A DNA stretch of 21,630 nt from Bacteriovorax stolpii. Lineage in GTDB: Bacteria; Bdellovibrionota; Bacteriovoracia; Bacteriovoracales; Bacteriovoracaceae. Numbering within the stretch: position 1 is the stretch's first letter; each line of letters opens with the position of its first letter. Location: assembly GCA_945890905.1 (NCBI GenBank), contig CAMDDI010000015.1:1-21630 (forward strand). The letters are read 5' to 3'. The position numbers were made by a program, and so were the translations under genes. Below are positions 13,948 through 21,608 of the stretch, in pieces. Below the pieces are notes generated by a model. It saw only the letters and a program-made list of their open reading frames with translations. It had not been told where the DNA came from and did not search any database.

Positions 13948-15699
13948 AGGTAGCTCGATCACAAAAGTGGTGCCAGAGTTCTCTTCGCTCTCGGCCCAAA
14001 TTTTTCCACCATGCTTTGATACGATATGCTTCACGATGGAGAGGCCTAGGCCCGTGCCACGTGAAAATTCTCTAGAAGAATCTACCCGGTAGAATCTTTC
14101 AAAAACTCTTTGTAGGTGCTCTTTAGAAATACCCGGTCCGTTATCTTTCACTGTAATAACCGCCTTGCCATTTTTTTCGAAGCTCGAAATTTTTACATTG
14201 AGTTCATTCCCAGAATATTTGCAGGCGTTATCGATGAGATTGGAGAGAACTTGTTCCATAAGGCGGTAGTCCCCATGAATTGTTTTCAGTGTGATATCTT
14301 TTTGTACTTCAATTTTTTTAGATTTGTAATTGGTCGTAATGTTCTCTGAAATTGAATCCACCAAAGAATCTAAGTCCAATTCTTCAATTCTTTGCAAATT
14401 ATTTGATTCAATGACTGAGAGATTCAAGAGATCATTGAACAGAGAGATCATTCTTTCAGAGTTGCTTAAAATTTTCTCCAAAAACTGCTGAAACTCAGGT
14501 GACATTTGAGCGCGCTGGCTTTGCAAAATCTGAGTATAGCCCTTGATGGAAGTCAGAGGAGTGCGAATTTCGTGAGAAACGTTGGCCACAAAATCAACCC
14601 GCATCTGTTCAATAAGCTTTATCTCAGTCACATCATAGAATACACCCAGCGCCCCATTTACTCTGCCTTCAGTGGTGCGAAGGGGTGTAATGGTCAAGTC
14701 GTAGTATCGGTCAGGGAAATGGGTGGAAAGACCTAGCATTCCTTTAAGTGAAACGGTTTCACCAGTTTTTAATACCGATATAAAAGCCTTCAGAAGCTTA
14801 TCATCAGTGAATGTGTGCCAAATTTTAGGCAGAATTTCATGCTGACCTCGCTCGCGCATAAAGTTCTTTTTAAAGTTCGTATTAAAAAACAACACAGTCT
14901 CATAGGTATCAATGGCGATGATGTTGTCGTAGATAGATTCAAGAATCGCACCAATCTTTTCATTCTCTGTGCGGGTTTGGACTATTTGAATTTTAAGCTT
15001 CTGGTCTGCTTCATTTAGAGCTTCTTCGATTTCGGCCCAACGGTCTTTTTGATAAAGAAGCTGAAGAGTCTTATTGAAAGGAAGGTCAACTTTAAATTTT
15101 TCGACTTTGGACAGAATCACACCCAGTGGGATGGAAGCTCGATAAAAAAAGTAAATAAAAATCAAGTAACTCAAAAAAGCGAAGGGTATAATTCGTAGGA
15201 AAATTATCCGGTCAAAGCGGTTTAAGTTATCTTTAAGAGTAGAAAGTGGGACAACTTGGCGGATGGCCACTTGATCAGAAATTTTCAAACTTGCAAATAC
15301 TGCCTGAGTTTTGAAGACATCACTATAGCGGACCTGGGTGGAGAATCCTTTCTCAAATGAATCTATGATCTCGACATTTTCTTGAATCGATTTTCCTGTT
15401 CGTTCTTTAAGGGAATCGCAAATGATAATTCCATCTTTGCGTACCAATGAGTAGCGAGTGCTCTCAATCTTTGGCATGCCCTCGCACCAGTTTTTCCAGT
15501 CAAGTTTGGCCGATTCTAGTGTGAAGCGTGTGGTTCTTAAATTCTCTTCCATCTGAAGAGTCATTTGGGCCACTAGTCCTTCTTTGTGAGAAATTCTATA
15601 AAGTGTCAGGATCAGAACGAGTGTGGGCAAAAATACGAGAAGAGAGAGCCGGGCAATGCGGAAGAAAAAGAACCAAGGATAGGCAATCTTAGATAACAT
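13939..15699 (-). CDS. PhoR-like sensor histidine kinase
   Basis: A membrane histidine kinase of 586 residues. The order of parts is: TM1 (about 17-34), a periplasmic sensor (35-162) with the RKDGIIICDS stretch reminiscent of PDC-type sensors of PhoR/WalK kinases, TM2 (about 166-187), a linker, a PAS domain (about 245-360), HisKA with phospho-acceptor His376 (VSHEIRTPL), and the ATPase domain (N-box Asn491 in LIDNACKYS, DNGPG at 519-523, F-box FERFYR, GTGLGL at 548-553). I chose the ATG at 15699, overlapping the regulator gene by 11 nt, rather than the TTG at 15735. The regulator gene upstream is its obvious partner, and kinase translation is probably coupled to it. No pst or phoU genes are in the window, so phosphate as the signal is only a family-based guess. 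Confidence 0.9.
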   Translation of the reverse strand: MLSKIAYPWFFFFRIARLSLLVFLPTLVLILTLYRISHKEGLVAQMTLQMEENLRTTRFTLESAKLDWKNWCEGMPKIESTRYSLVRKDGIIICDSLKERTGKSIQENVEIIDSFEKGFSTQVRYSDVFKTQAVFASLKISDQVAIRQVVPLSTLKDNLNRFDRIIFLRIIPFAFLSYLIFIYFFYRASIPLGVILSKVEKFKVDLPFNKTLQLLYQKDRWAEIEEALNEADQKLKIQIVQTRTENEKIGAILESIYDNIIAIDTYETVLFFNTNFKKNFMRERGQHEILPKIWHTFTDDKLLKAFISVLKTGETVSLKGMLGLSTHFPDRYYDLTITPLRTTEGRVNGALGVFYDVTEIKLIEQMRVDFVANVSHEIRTPLTSIKGYTQILQSQRAQMSPEFQQFLEKILSNSERMISLFNDLLNLSVIESNNLQRIEELDLDSLVDSISENITTNYKSKKIEVQKDITLKTIHGDYRLMEQVLSNLIDNACKYSGNELNVKISSFEKNGKAVITVKDNGPGISKEHLQRVFERFYRVDSSREFSRGTGLGLSIVKHIVSKHGGKIWAESEENSGTTFVIELPLK

Positions 15700-16387
15700 C
15701 TTTGAATCTATACCCGATGCCGCGGATAGTTTCAATGATGTTAGATGCGGATCCTAATTTCTTTCTTAACCCTGCGATATGGGTATCAATGGTTCTGCCT
15801 GTTACAAAAATGTTCTCACCCTGAATGTTATTAATAAACTGCTCACGGGTAAACACATGTCCAGGTTTCTGGGCCAGAAGCAAAAGGATTTTAAACTCTG
15901 TAGAGGTGAGGGTGATTTCTTCATTTTCCACAAACACGCGGCATTTGCTGACTTGGATAGAAAGTATTCCAAAAGTCAGCAGATCTTCAGGAGTCTTTGG
16001 AGCTGATCCAAAGTTTCTGAGTTGCACTCTAACCCGGGCCTGAAGAACGTTCATATCAAAGGGCTTGGTGATGTAATCGTCTGCCCCTGCATCAAGTCCG
16101 GCCACAATATTCTCTGGCTGAGTGAGTGCCGTGATCATGATTACAGGAGTTTCTTGATAAACTTTTTGGGCACGAAGCTTCTTAGTGAATTCAAGGCCAT
16201 TCATTGAACCAGGCAGCATCCAGTCGATGATAAAGAGATCAATTTTATCTCCTCTTTCAATGACACTGACTGCCTTGTCGGCACTCTCAGCTGCTGTCAC
16301 TAAATGTACTTCGGACTTTAATTGAAAGCTAATAAGATCACGGATGTCCTGTTCGTCTTCAACCACAAGAATATGAGCATTTTTCAT
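15689..16387 (-). CDS. PhoB/OmpR-family response regulator
   Basis: A 232-residue two-domain regulator. The receiver has the acidic pocket Glu10/Asp11 (VVEDEQ), phospho-acceptor Asp55 (FIIDWMLPG), the switch Thr86 (IMITAL) and Lys108 (YITKPF). The C-terminal winged helix (about 130-230) shows LTSTEFKILLLLAQKPGHVF, the recognition-helix region GRTIDTHIAGLRKKLG, and the wing IRGIGYRF. It should be phosphorylated by the kinase encoded immediately downstream. There is no Shine-Dalgarno. A -10-like TATAGA ends 6 nt before the ATG, suggesting a leaderless transcript. Direct repeats TTAACC and TTAACA with an 11-bp period sit just upstream of the -35, the arrangement bound by PhoB/PhoP-type regulators, so autoregulation is likely. 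Confidence 0.93.
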   Translation of the reverse strand: MKNAHILVVEDEQDIRDLISFQLKSEVHLVTAAESADKAVSVIERGDKIDLFIIDWMLPGSMNGLEFTKKLRAQKVYQETPVIMITALTQPENIVAGLDAGADDYITKPFDMNVLQARVRVQLRNFGSAPKTPEDLLTFGILSIQVSKCRVFVENEEITLTSTEFKILLLLAQKPGHVFTREQFINNIQGENIFVTGRTIDTHIAGLRKKLGSASNIIETIRGIGYRFKDVI

Positions 16388-16393
16388 AGGGCA

Positions 16394-16439
16394 TCTATAT
16401 CAAAGCACCTTGAGTTTGTGTAGGTTAAGATTCTGTTAA
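16394..16439 (-). promoter_or_regulatory. phoB-like promoter with tandem Pho-box-like repeats
   Basis: Reading the minus strand, TTAACA (16439-16434), 5 bp, TTAACC (16428-16423) is followed at once by -35 TACACA (16422-16417), 17 bp, and -10 TATAGA (16399-16394). Two TTAACA-like half-sites with an 11-bp period match the tandem sites of PhoP/PhoB-family regulators, including the Bacillus PhoP TTAACA box. Their position against a poor -35 suits an activated promoter. The target regulator is assumed to be the adjacent gene product. Confidence 0.55.
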
Positions 16440-16498
16440 GATAGGTTTTGATTCACAAAATCCCTGTTCACCAACTTCCATAAATCCTCCATGTTTAC

Positions 16499-16515
16499 AC
16501 TGATAAAATATCAGT
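16499..16515. repeat. 7-bp inverted repeat between divergent transcription units
   Basis: ACTGATA (16499-16505) and TATCAGT (16509-16515) are perfect reverse complements around AAA. The site lies in the 244-nt region between the phoB-like gene and the lipoprotein operon. It may be an operator; no T-run follows, so it is not a good terminator. Nothing else coding is seen in 16388-16631. Confidence 0.35.
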
Positions 16516-16594
16516 ATGTCCAATTAAGATTAAGTTCGTGCTCAAAATCAAGTTAAACTATGGGCATTGTGTCATGACCTTTCTTGAGATCACG

Positions 16595-16623
16595 TTGACT
16601 TTAATACGGAACGGGTACAGAAT
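16595..16623 (+). promoter_or_regulatory. Promoter of the lipoprotein operon
   Basis: TTGACT (16595-16600), a 17-bp spacer and CAGAAT (16618-16623) form a plausible sigma70 promoter. The -10 ends 8 nt before the ATG at 16632 and no Shine-Dalgarno is present, again a leaderless layout. An alternative -10, TACAGA (16616-16621), would give a 15-bp spacer. Confidence 0.45.
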
Positions 16624-16631
16624 TTTTCCAA

Positions 16632-17588
16632 ATGAAATACGTAATCTTTTTGATCATCCTTATGGGGTGTTCTCACTTTAAAAATAAACCCTCTCTTTCT
16701 GATGGCCATCAGGAAACTCCGGGCTGGCTTTATGCTCCTTATGAGCATTGCCAAGAAGAAGAAGAATTGTGCGCCACTGGAGAAGCGAAAACTCTCGCTC
16801 AAGCAGATGCTCAGGCCAGAACTAATCTCGCAAGTATTTTTGAAGTTAAGGTAAAGTCAGAACTGAATGCCAGTAGCTCGTCCTCTTCTAGCTTTCCCTG
16901 GCAGTCAGAAGTGCGCCAAGAAGTTCAGCAATCTATGCAAGAATCTGTTGATCAAGTTTTGGAAAACGTTCAAGTCAAAAAGCATTATAAAAAAGATGGT
17001 CTGACTTATTCCCTCGCTTCCCTTGACCGCCGTAAGGCAAGTGAGCTTCTAGGTGCACGTTTACAGAAAATTGATCATGAACTAGAAATTCTCTGGGCAA
17101 AAAAGCAAAGAACAAATTTACGCAAAATCGTTAAACTCAATTTAGAGCGTGAAAAATTAAATGAGCGCTATTCAATTGTTGCCGGTGGAGGAAGAACTCC
17201 TAAAGTGACTTATCAAGATATCTTGAAGTGGAGAGAGTCCCGACCAAAAGCTGAACCACTTGCTTTGCGTGTGGGACAGGCACCAGATTGGATGCAGGAA
17301 AAGATCAAAGAACTTCTGACTGAATCAGGCTTTCGCATTGTAAAGGGGGAAGCCGATAAGGTTCTTTCTTTAAATGTTGATTCCATCAAAGAGTTTCTCA
17401 ATGTTGAAGGATTCGAGAAATATACTTTCACCTTGAACATGACTAGCCTAGAAGCTGGTGAGAAGAAAAAAGTCATTTCAACTTCTGAAACAGTTACTGG
17501 CAGAACCCAAGCAGATGCACTTTTAAAAGTTAAGAGTTTCTTTGATATGTATATCGAACAACATTTATCCGATTTAGATTTAGACTAA
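16632..17588 (+). CDS. LPP20-family lipoprotein (first of operon)
   Basis: A 318-residue lipoprotein. The lipobox ILMGC places the acylated cysteine at 13. Residues about 30-135 resemble the LPP20 family: PGWLYAPYE, LCATGEAKTLAQADAQARTNLASIFEVKVKSEL, a Ser-rich stretch, then VQVKKHYKKDGLTYSLASLDRRKA. A Lys/Arg-rich amphipathic helical segment follows (about 145-180, possible coiled coil). The C-terminal third (RVGQAPDWMQEKIKELLTES onward) is a separate alpha/beta region that includes a GRTQADALLKVKSFFDMYI helix. It heads a tight operon with a second LPP20-like protein, LpoB-like and COG3014-like lipoproteins (gaps 13 and 9 nt, then a 7-nt overlap), so all four probably act together at the envelope. 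The molecular role of LPP20 proteins is not established. Confidence 0.82.
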   Translation: MKYVIFLIILMGCSHFKNKPSLSDGHQETPGWLYAPYEHCQEEEELCATGEAKTLAQADAQARTNLASIFEVKVKSELNASSSSSSSFPWQSEVRQEVQQSMQESVDQVLENVQVKKHYKKDGLTYSLASLDRRKASELLGARLQKIDHELEILWAKKQRTNLRKIVKLNLEREKLNERYSIVAGGGRTPKVTYQDILKWRESRPKAEPLALRVGQAPDWMQEKIKELLTESGFRIVKGEADKVLSLNVDSIKEFLNVEGFEKYTFTLNMTSLEAGEKKKVISTSETVTGRTQADALLKVKSFFDMYIEQHLSDLDLD

Positions 17589-17601
17589 AAAAGGAGCTCA
17601 T

Positions 17602-18288
17602 ATGATGAAGCTAATGTCTATCGCCCTCGTTCTCGCAGTTGGTGTTTCATGTTCTAGTAAGAAGAAAGAAGTTAAAGACGTGGATAATTCGGAAACGATT
17701 TCACGTGACTTCGAAGTTCGGGATGCATCTTCAACAACTCGTCCAGGTTGGATTGAAGACGCTGAAGTTTGGGTTGAACAAGAGAAAATGGATATTGTGA
17801 AATACCGTTACTTCTCGTTTGAAACTGAGCCAAAAGTAAATCGCGAGATTGCTTGTAACTTAGCTAAAGCTAACGTTCGCGTTGATATTGCTTCTGAAAT
17901 TGTGACTTTTATCCAGAAGTCTCTTGCCGCTTCTCAAGAAGGCCAGGCAGCAATCGATGCAAACAATCCTAAGACTCAACCAATGAGAGAGTATGTTTCT
18001 AACACTATGGCAGAAAGAGTTCAGTCTCTTGTAAACGGTGCTGCTGTGATTAAGACTTACTGGGAAAAAAGAAATTACATGCAAAAGATGGGAGCGAAGA
18101 AAGACTACGTAGGCTTTACTTGTGCTTCTCTTATCCGCATGGAATCAAGTCGATTAAAAGCTGCTGTAGATAAAGCCTCTGAAGATCTTGTTGAAAAAGC
18201 TGATGATCCTGAAACAAAAGAGAATGTGAAAAAAGCTCTTGAGAACCTAGGTGATGACTTTGTTAAAGCTCGTCACGGCGAAGTGTAA
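17602..18288 (+). CDS. LPP20-like lipoprotein (second of operon)
   Basis: A 228-residue lipoprotein; the lipobox GVSC gives the lipidated cysteine at 17, followed by Ser and Lys-rich residues. It shares the LPP20 layout with its upstream neighbour: RPGWIEDAE near 47-55, then a helix beginning CNLAKANVRVDIASEIVTFIQ and a later YVGFTCASLIRMES strand-helix. Two further cysteines (CNLAKA and FTCASL) could form a disulfide in the periplasm. The C-terminal 45 residues are a charged Glu/Lys helix (EDLVEKADDPETKENVKKAL). A strong Shine-Dalgarno, AAGGAG, lies 5 nt before the ATG at 17602; a second ATG follows directly. Function unknown; family call moderate. Confidence 0.75.
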   Translation: MMKLMSIALVLAVGVSCSSKKKEVKDVDNSETISRDFEVRDASSTTRPGWIEDAEVWVEQEKMDIVKYRYFSFETEPKVNREIACNLAKANVRVDIASEIVTFIQKSLAASQEGQAAIDANNPKTQPMREYVSNTMAERVQSLVNGAAVIKTYWEKRNYMQKMGAKKDYVGFTCASLIRMESSRLKAAVDKASEDLVEKADDPETKENVKKALENLGDDFVKARHGEV

Positions 18289-18297
18289 GGAGAAAAG

Positions 18298-18903
18298 ATG
18301 AAATTTTTATTTTTAGTTCTCTCTCTTACAATCTTTGCTAGCTCTTGCGGTGGTTTCAAAGCTAAACGCGTAGATGCTAACGAATCTGATGAAAAAGGTT
18401 TATCCATCACTGATAACTGGATGAGTGCTGATACGACTCAGGCAATTACGGATGTACTTAAACAAATGAAAGCTCACCCTGGTTACGGAAAGATGAAGGC
18501 CAAATTCGGAACACCGAAAGTGTTCATCGCTGAAGTACAGAATCAAACTTCTGAAGCTTACTTCCCAATCGGCGACATGAACGATGAACTCTTAAATGAG
18601 CTTTCATTGTCTGGTGAATTTGAATTGGTAGATAACCAGGCGCGTGAATCTCTATTAAAAGAGATTACTTATCAAAATGACGGGATGGTTGATCCTTCAA
18701 CTGCCAAAAAAATTGGTAAGCAAACAGGTGCTGATATCTTGATCTTCGGTAACGTTTATATGAAACCAGAAAAGCGCGATGGCAAAACCATCAAGGAATA
18801 CTCTGTGAACATTCGTATGACAGACTTGGAGAAAGCAACAGAAGTACTTCGTACTCGTACAAAAGTCTTCAAGTACTCTGAAAAATCATCTGTTGGATGG
18901 TAA
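18298..18903 (+). CDS. LpoB-like penicillin-binding-protein activator lipoprotein
   Basis: A 201-residue lipoprotein with lipobox ASSC (Cys17). The C-terminal domain from about residue 75 resembles E. coli LpoB: a strand containing VFIAEVQNQTSEAYF (compare VLLVDSVNNRTNG in LpoB), LNELSLSGEFELVDNQARESLLKEI, KIGKQTGADILIFGNVY and RMTDLEKATEVL. LpoB anchors in the outer membrane and reaches through peptidoglycan to stimulate PBP1b. Here the region before the globular domain is only about 55 residues and lacks LpoB's Pro/Gln-rich stretch, so reach may be shorter or the partner different. TAAGGAG lies 5-6 nt before the ATG. The stop overlaps the next gene by 7 nt. Confidence 0.82.
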   Translation: MKFLFLVLSLTIFASSCGGFKAKRVDANESDEKGLSITDNWMSADTTQAITDVLKQMKAHPGYGKMKAKFGTPKVFIAEVQNQTSEAYFPIGDMNDELLNELSLSGEFELVDNQARESLLKEITYQNDGMVDPSTAKKIGKQTGADILIFGNVYMKPEKRDGKTIKEYSVNIRMTDLEKATEVLRTRTKVFKYSEKSSVGW

Positions 18904-20567
18904 ATCTTTGTCGTAAATTTTCTCTTCTTTTGATTCTCTTCTTCTTGGGGGCGTGTGCCTCCAAGATGAAGGATCAAATGAAAGATTATCGTGAAGCTTA
19001 CTCAATAGGCGATTACGATAAGGCAGAAAAACTTCTCAATAGCTCTGAACTAAAAAAAGATAAACGCAGTGAACTCCTCTGGCACTTAGAAAAAGGCTCA
19101 GTGGCCTCTGCCCGTTCTGATGAAACCAAGGCCATCTCTCACTTTCAAGCAGCTCTGGAACTCATCGATAAGCTCTTTACCACTAAGCTTTCGGCCAAGG
19201 CCTCAAGCCTACTAATTAACGATGCCTCTGATGAATTTTATGGCGCAAGCTATGAGCGCTCTTTTGCTCATTACTATTTATCCAAAGCGTATTATGCGCG
19301 TTACCTCAAAACACAAAATAAATTAGATCTTCAAGGAGCAAGAGGAACAATTCTTGCTTGGGACACATACTTCACAGAGCTTCAGCGCTCCGCTACCTAT
19401 AAAACTCTCTATCATACCGACCTGATGCTTAAAATCTTTGGCGGTCAAGTTCACGAAATTAGCCAGATTAAAAATGATCAACAAATTGCTCTTCAACTTT
19501 ATAAAGACGCTTTGAAAATTTTGGAAGTTGAAGGAGGGATTTTCTCTCTCTTTAATAAAAAAAACGTGGAATATATCAAAGAGTATGAAGCTTCCATCAA
19601 AAAAGGTGAGCTGCCTTCAAGGAAACTCTACGATGAAACACTTGCTTACCAAGATTTAAAAGATTTTTTACATTATAAGATTCTCGCCATGACTAAAGAG
19701 GTGAGAGGTTTTGATTTTGCGAATCAAGTCAAAGATCTCAGGCCCAATACCGATATTGTAAAACGCGTTCAAACCGAAACGGGTAATGTGGTGATCATTC
19801 TTGAAGAAGGACTTATTCCTCCAAAAATTGGAAAACCTTTCAATTTTGGAATCAAAGGGGCCATTGCCTCAGTGGACAATCAAGGGGCCAAGGCCGTGAT
19901 TGCTTCTGTAGGTGTAGAATTTGTTACCCAGTTTGCCATGAATAAACTCGGAATGGGCCCTACTGCAACAGCTAGTCCTGGAAGTTTTATCTTTGCCCAC
20001 AGTATGACTAAGCTCGCTGTTCAAGAAGCGGCCATTGAGTTTGAACTTCCCATGATTGAAAACGTCCCTTTGGTTCAGCGGACAGAAATTTTTATTTTAA
20101 ATTCCAAAGGTGTCGTGGTTTCTCATTCTCCACTTCCAGTTATTTCAGAGAACGGAGATCTGGCACGCATTGTTTTAGAAGAAGATGTGGTGGCCCGCTA
20201 TACTAAAACCGGAACCAGAGTTGCTATTAAGCACCTCATTGCCATTGCTGCAGCAATCGGAGTTTATAAAAAATTAGAATCCACTAATGCCGGAGATTTT
20301 ATTGCCAAGACGGCCGCCATGGGCACATACGTAGCTGCTTCTAAGGGAATTGCGGCCATGGAGAAAGCCGATACTCGCCACTGGACCACATTACCTCAGG
20401 CGCTGCGTATGACTGAACTCAAACTGGCTCCTGGAACTTATCAAGTTGCTGTAGCTAATTACTCGGGTACTAAAGCTCCAGCAGCTCCCGCCCAAATTCT
20501 GGGAGATATCGTAGTAGGGTCGTCGGGTAAGTCTCTTCATACCCTCAAAATTGTCGCTAAGCCCTAA
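18897..20567 (+). CDS. COG3014-like TPR-containing lipoprotein
   Basis: A 556-residue lipoprotein with lipobox LGAC (Cys20). The N-terminal half is helical with TPR-like units (YREAYSIGDYDKAEKLL, LWHLEKGSVASARSDETKAISHFQAAL, SFAHYYLSKAYYARYLK). The C-terminal half, from about residue 295 (GNVVIILEEGLIPPK), is a mixed domain with two Ala/Gly-rich helices (AIKHLIAIAAAIGVYKK and FIAKTAAMGTYVAASKGIAAM) that could pack against a membrane, then strands such as LKLAPGTYQVAVANYSG. COG3014-type lipoproteins commonly neighbour LpoB and LPP20 proteins in other Gram-negative bacteria, and this operon repeats that association. The start codon lies inside the end of the LpoB-like gene (7-nt overlap) with no strong Shine-Dalgarno, implying translational coupling. 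Confidence 0.78.
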   Translation: MVNLCRKFSLLLILFFLGACASKMKDQMKDYREAYSIGDYDKAEKLLNSSELKKDKRSELLWHLEKGSVASARSDETKAISHFQAALELIDKLFTTKLSAKASSLLINDASDEFYGASYERSFAHYYLSKAYYARYLKTQNKLDLQGARGTILAWDTYFTELQRSATYKTLYHTDLMLKIFGGQVHEISQIKNDQQIALQLYKDALKILEVEGGIFSLFNKKNVEYIKEYEASIKKGELPSRKLYDETLAYQDLKDFLHYKILAMTKEVRGFDFANQVKDLRPNTDIVKRVQTETGNVVIILEEGLIPPKIGKPFNFGIKGAIASVDNQGAKAVIASVGVEFVTQFAMNKLGMGPTATASPGSFIFAHSMTKLAVQEAAIEFELPMIENVPLVQRTEIFILNSKGVVVSHSPLPVISENGDLARIVLEEDVVARYTKTGTRVAIKHLIAIAAAIGVYKKLESTNAGDFIAKTAAMGTYVAASKGIAAMEKADTRHWTTLPQALRMTELKLAPGTYQVAVANYSGTKAPAAPAQILGDIVVGSSGKSLHTLKIVAKP

Positions 20568-20588
20568 GATTTTTCTTCACTCTTTAGA

Positions 20589-20616
20589 TTCATCTTCCGA
20601 AAAGTCGGAAGATGAA
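20589..20616 (+). promoter_or_regulatory. 12-bp hairpin enclosing the start codon of the HExxH protein
   Basis: The arm at 20589-20600 (TTCATCTTCCGA) is the perfect reverse complement of 20605-20616 (TCGGAAGATGAA), with a 4-nt AAAG loop. The right arm contains both the GGAAG ribosome-binding sequence and the ATG at 20612-20614. In mRNA this would hide the initiation site and lower translation unless it is opened. No T-tract follows, so it is a poor terminator for the upstream operon. The structure is seen directly; the regulatory role is inferred. Confidence 0.7.
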
Positions 20617-21547
20617 GTTTATTTGCACATTCATTTTCGGCTCTCTTCTGATTTCTTCTGTGTATGCCACAGAAGAAAAGACCATTCACGTGGAAGGAAG
20701 AATGACTCAAACGAAAACTTGGATGGATTATTCATCATCTGAAGAAACAAATCTTAAAAAACTTTTAGAACTTCTTCAGCGCTCAAGCACTGGTGAGCGC
20801 TTAATCAAAGAAGCTTCTTATAAAGCGGCTCAATCTGGTTTAACTCTTATGGATGTCGTGAAAGTGGGAGACGGTTCCCTGACTGATACGACTTTGGTGA
20901 GAAAGTTTAATCCTCATTCCCCAGAGCATGTGATTTATGAGTCTAAGTCGGTAGTTTACCTAAACCGCCGTTTAAGTTGGGATGATGCCTTATTAGATTT
21001 GGCCCATGAGCTAACTCACTTTGTTTACCGCGAAAGTTTTAATCCCTACGATGATGCATTTAATGCTAAGGATTTTATCAAAGGCACCATTGAAGGTTCT
21101 GGCGGCGAGGTTCAGGCATTTATGACTGAGTGCCGGGTATTAAGAGAACTTTTTTCGCGCAACGTTCAATCCAGGTCACATTGCAAAAATATTGAAGACG
21201 ATAGTAATCAACTATCTTTTGTAAAGGCCGTTAAGCTTTTCTATCACATTGGGTCTTTTTATGATTCTTTCCATGCTCAATTGAGCAAACGTGACATCGC
21301 TAGCTCATTTTCAGACCTAAAAGACGAAAAAATAAATTTTATTTCCTCAGCTTACGGAGTTCCCTACCCAGTAGCAGCTCTGATGGAATACGATTTAGTG
21401 GTGAATAAGGTTTGTGAGAACGATAAAAAGCGTCTCGCCTATATGCAGCAGGGACCCAAACTATCCGCCCAAAGAAGTCCAGCATCCGTGAGTGATAGCA
21501 AAGAAAAATTCGTCGCCAGTTACTCTTCTCGCTGTTCTTCGAAATAA
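20612..21547 (+). CDS. Secreted zinc-metalloprotease-like protein (HExxH)
   Basis: A 311-residue protein with a signal peptide (1-19, cleavage after VYA). Residues 131-137 read AHELTHF: His132 and His136 as zinc ligands and Glu133 as catalytic base, preceded by a helix as in zincins. GSGGEVQAFMTEC at 162-174 offers Glu166 as third ligand, about 30 residues downstream, giving a gluzincin-like HExxH...E pattern. Other cysteines (174, 187 and two C-terminal) may form disulfides. I cannot name the peptidase family. It begins 44 nt after the lipoprotein operon stop, in the same direction, and its start codon is buried in a 12-bp hairpin. A later Met (31) would lose the signal peptide, so the ATG at 20612 is preferred. 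Confidence 0.72.
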   Translation: MKFICTFIFGSLLISSVYATEEKTIHVEGRMTQTKTWMDYSSSEETNLKKLLELLQRSSTGERLIKEASYKAAQSGLTLMDVVKVGDGSLTDTTLVRKFNPHSPEHVIYESKSVVYLNRRLSWDDALLDLAHELTHFVYRESFNPYDDAFNAKDFIKGTIEGSGGEVQAFMTECRVLRELFSRNVQSRSHCKNIEDDSNQLSFVKAVKLFYHIGSFYDSFHAQLSKRDIASSFSDLKDEKINFISSAYGVPYPVAALMEYDLVVNKVCENDKKRLAYMQQGPKLSAQRSPASVSDSKEKFVASYSSRCSSK

Positions 21548-21579
21548 TCCAGACAGACTTATAATTCCAGGTACTTTCA

Positions 21580-21608
21580 TTGACGAAAACGCCTCCTAAA
21601 GGTAAAAC
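21580..21608 (+). promoter_or_regulatory. Possible promoter reading out of the window
   Basis: TTGACG (21580-21585), 17 bp, TAAAAC (21603-21608) could drive a gene beyond the right edge. CTCCTA (21593-21598) and TAGGAG (21609-21614) form an inverted repeat overlapping it, either an operator or a weak terminator. Tentative. Confidence 0.3.

Noticed and set aside
15700..15735. TTG start for the histidine kinase
   Set aside because: It would deepen the overlap with the regulator gene, has no support, and adds nothing typical of the family.
20589..20616. Rho-independent terminator for the lipoprotein operon
   Set aside because: The stem is not followed by a T-tract, and it encloses the start codon of the next gene.
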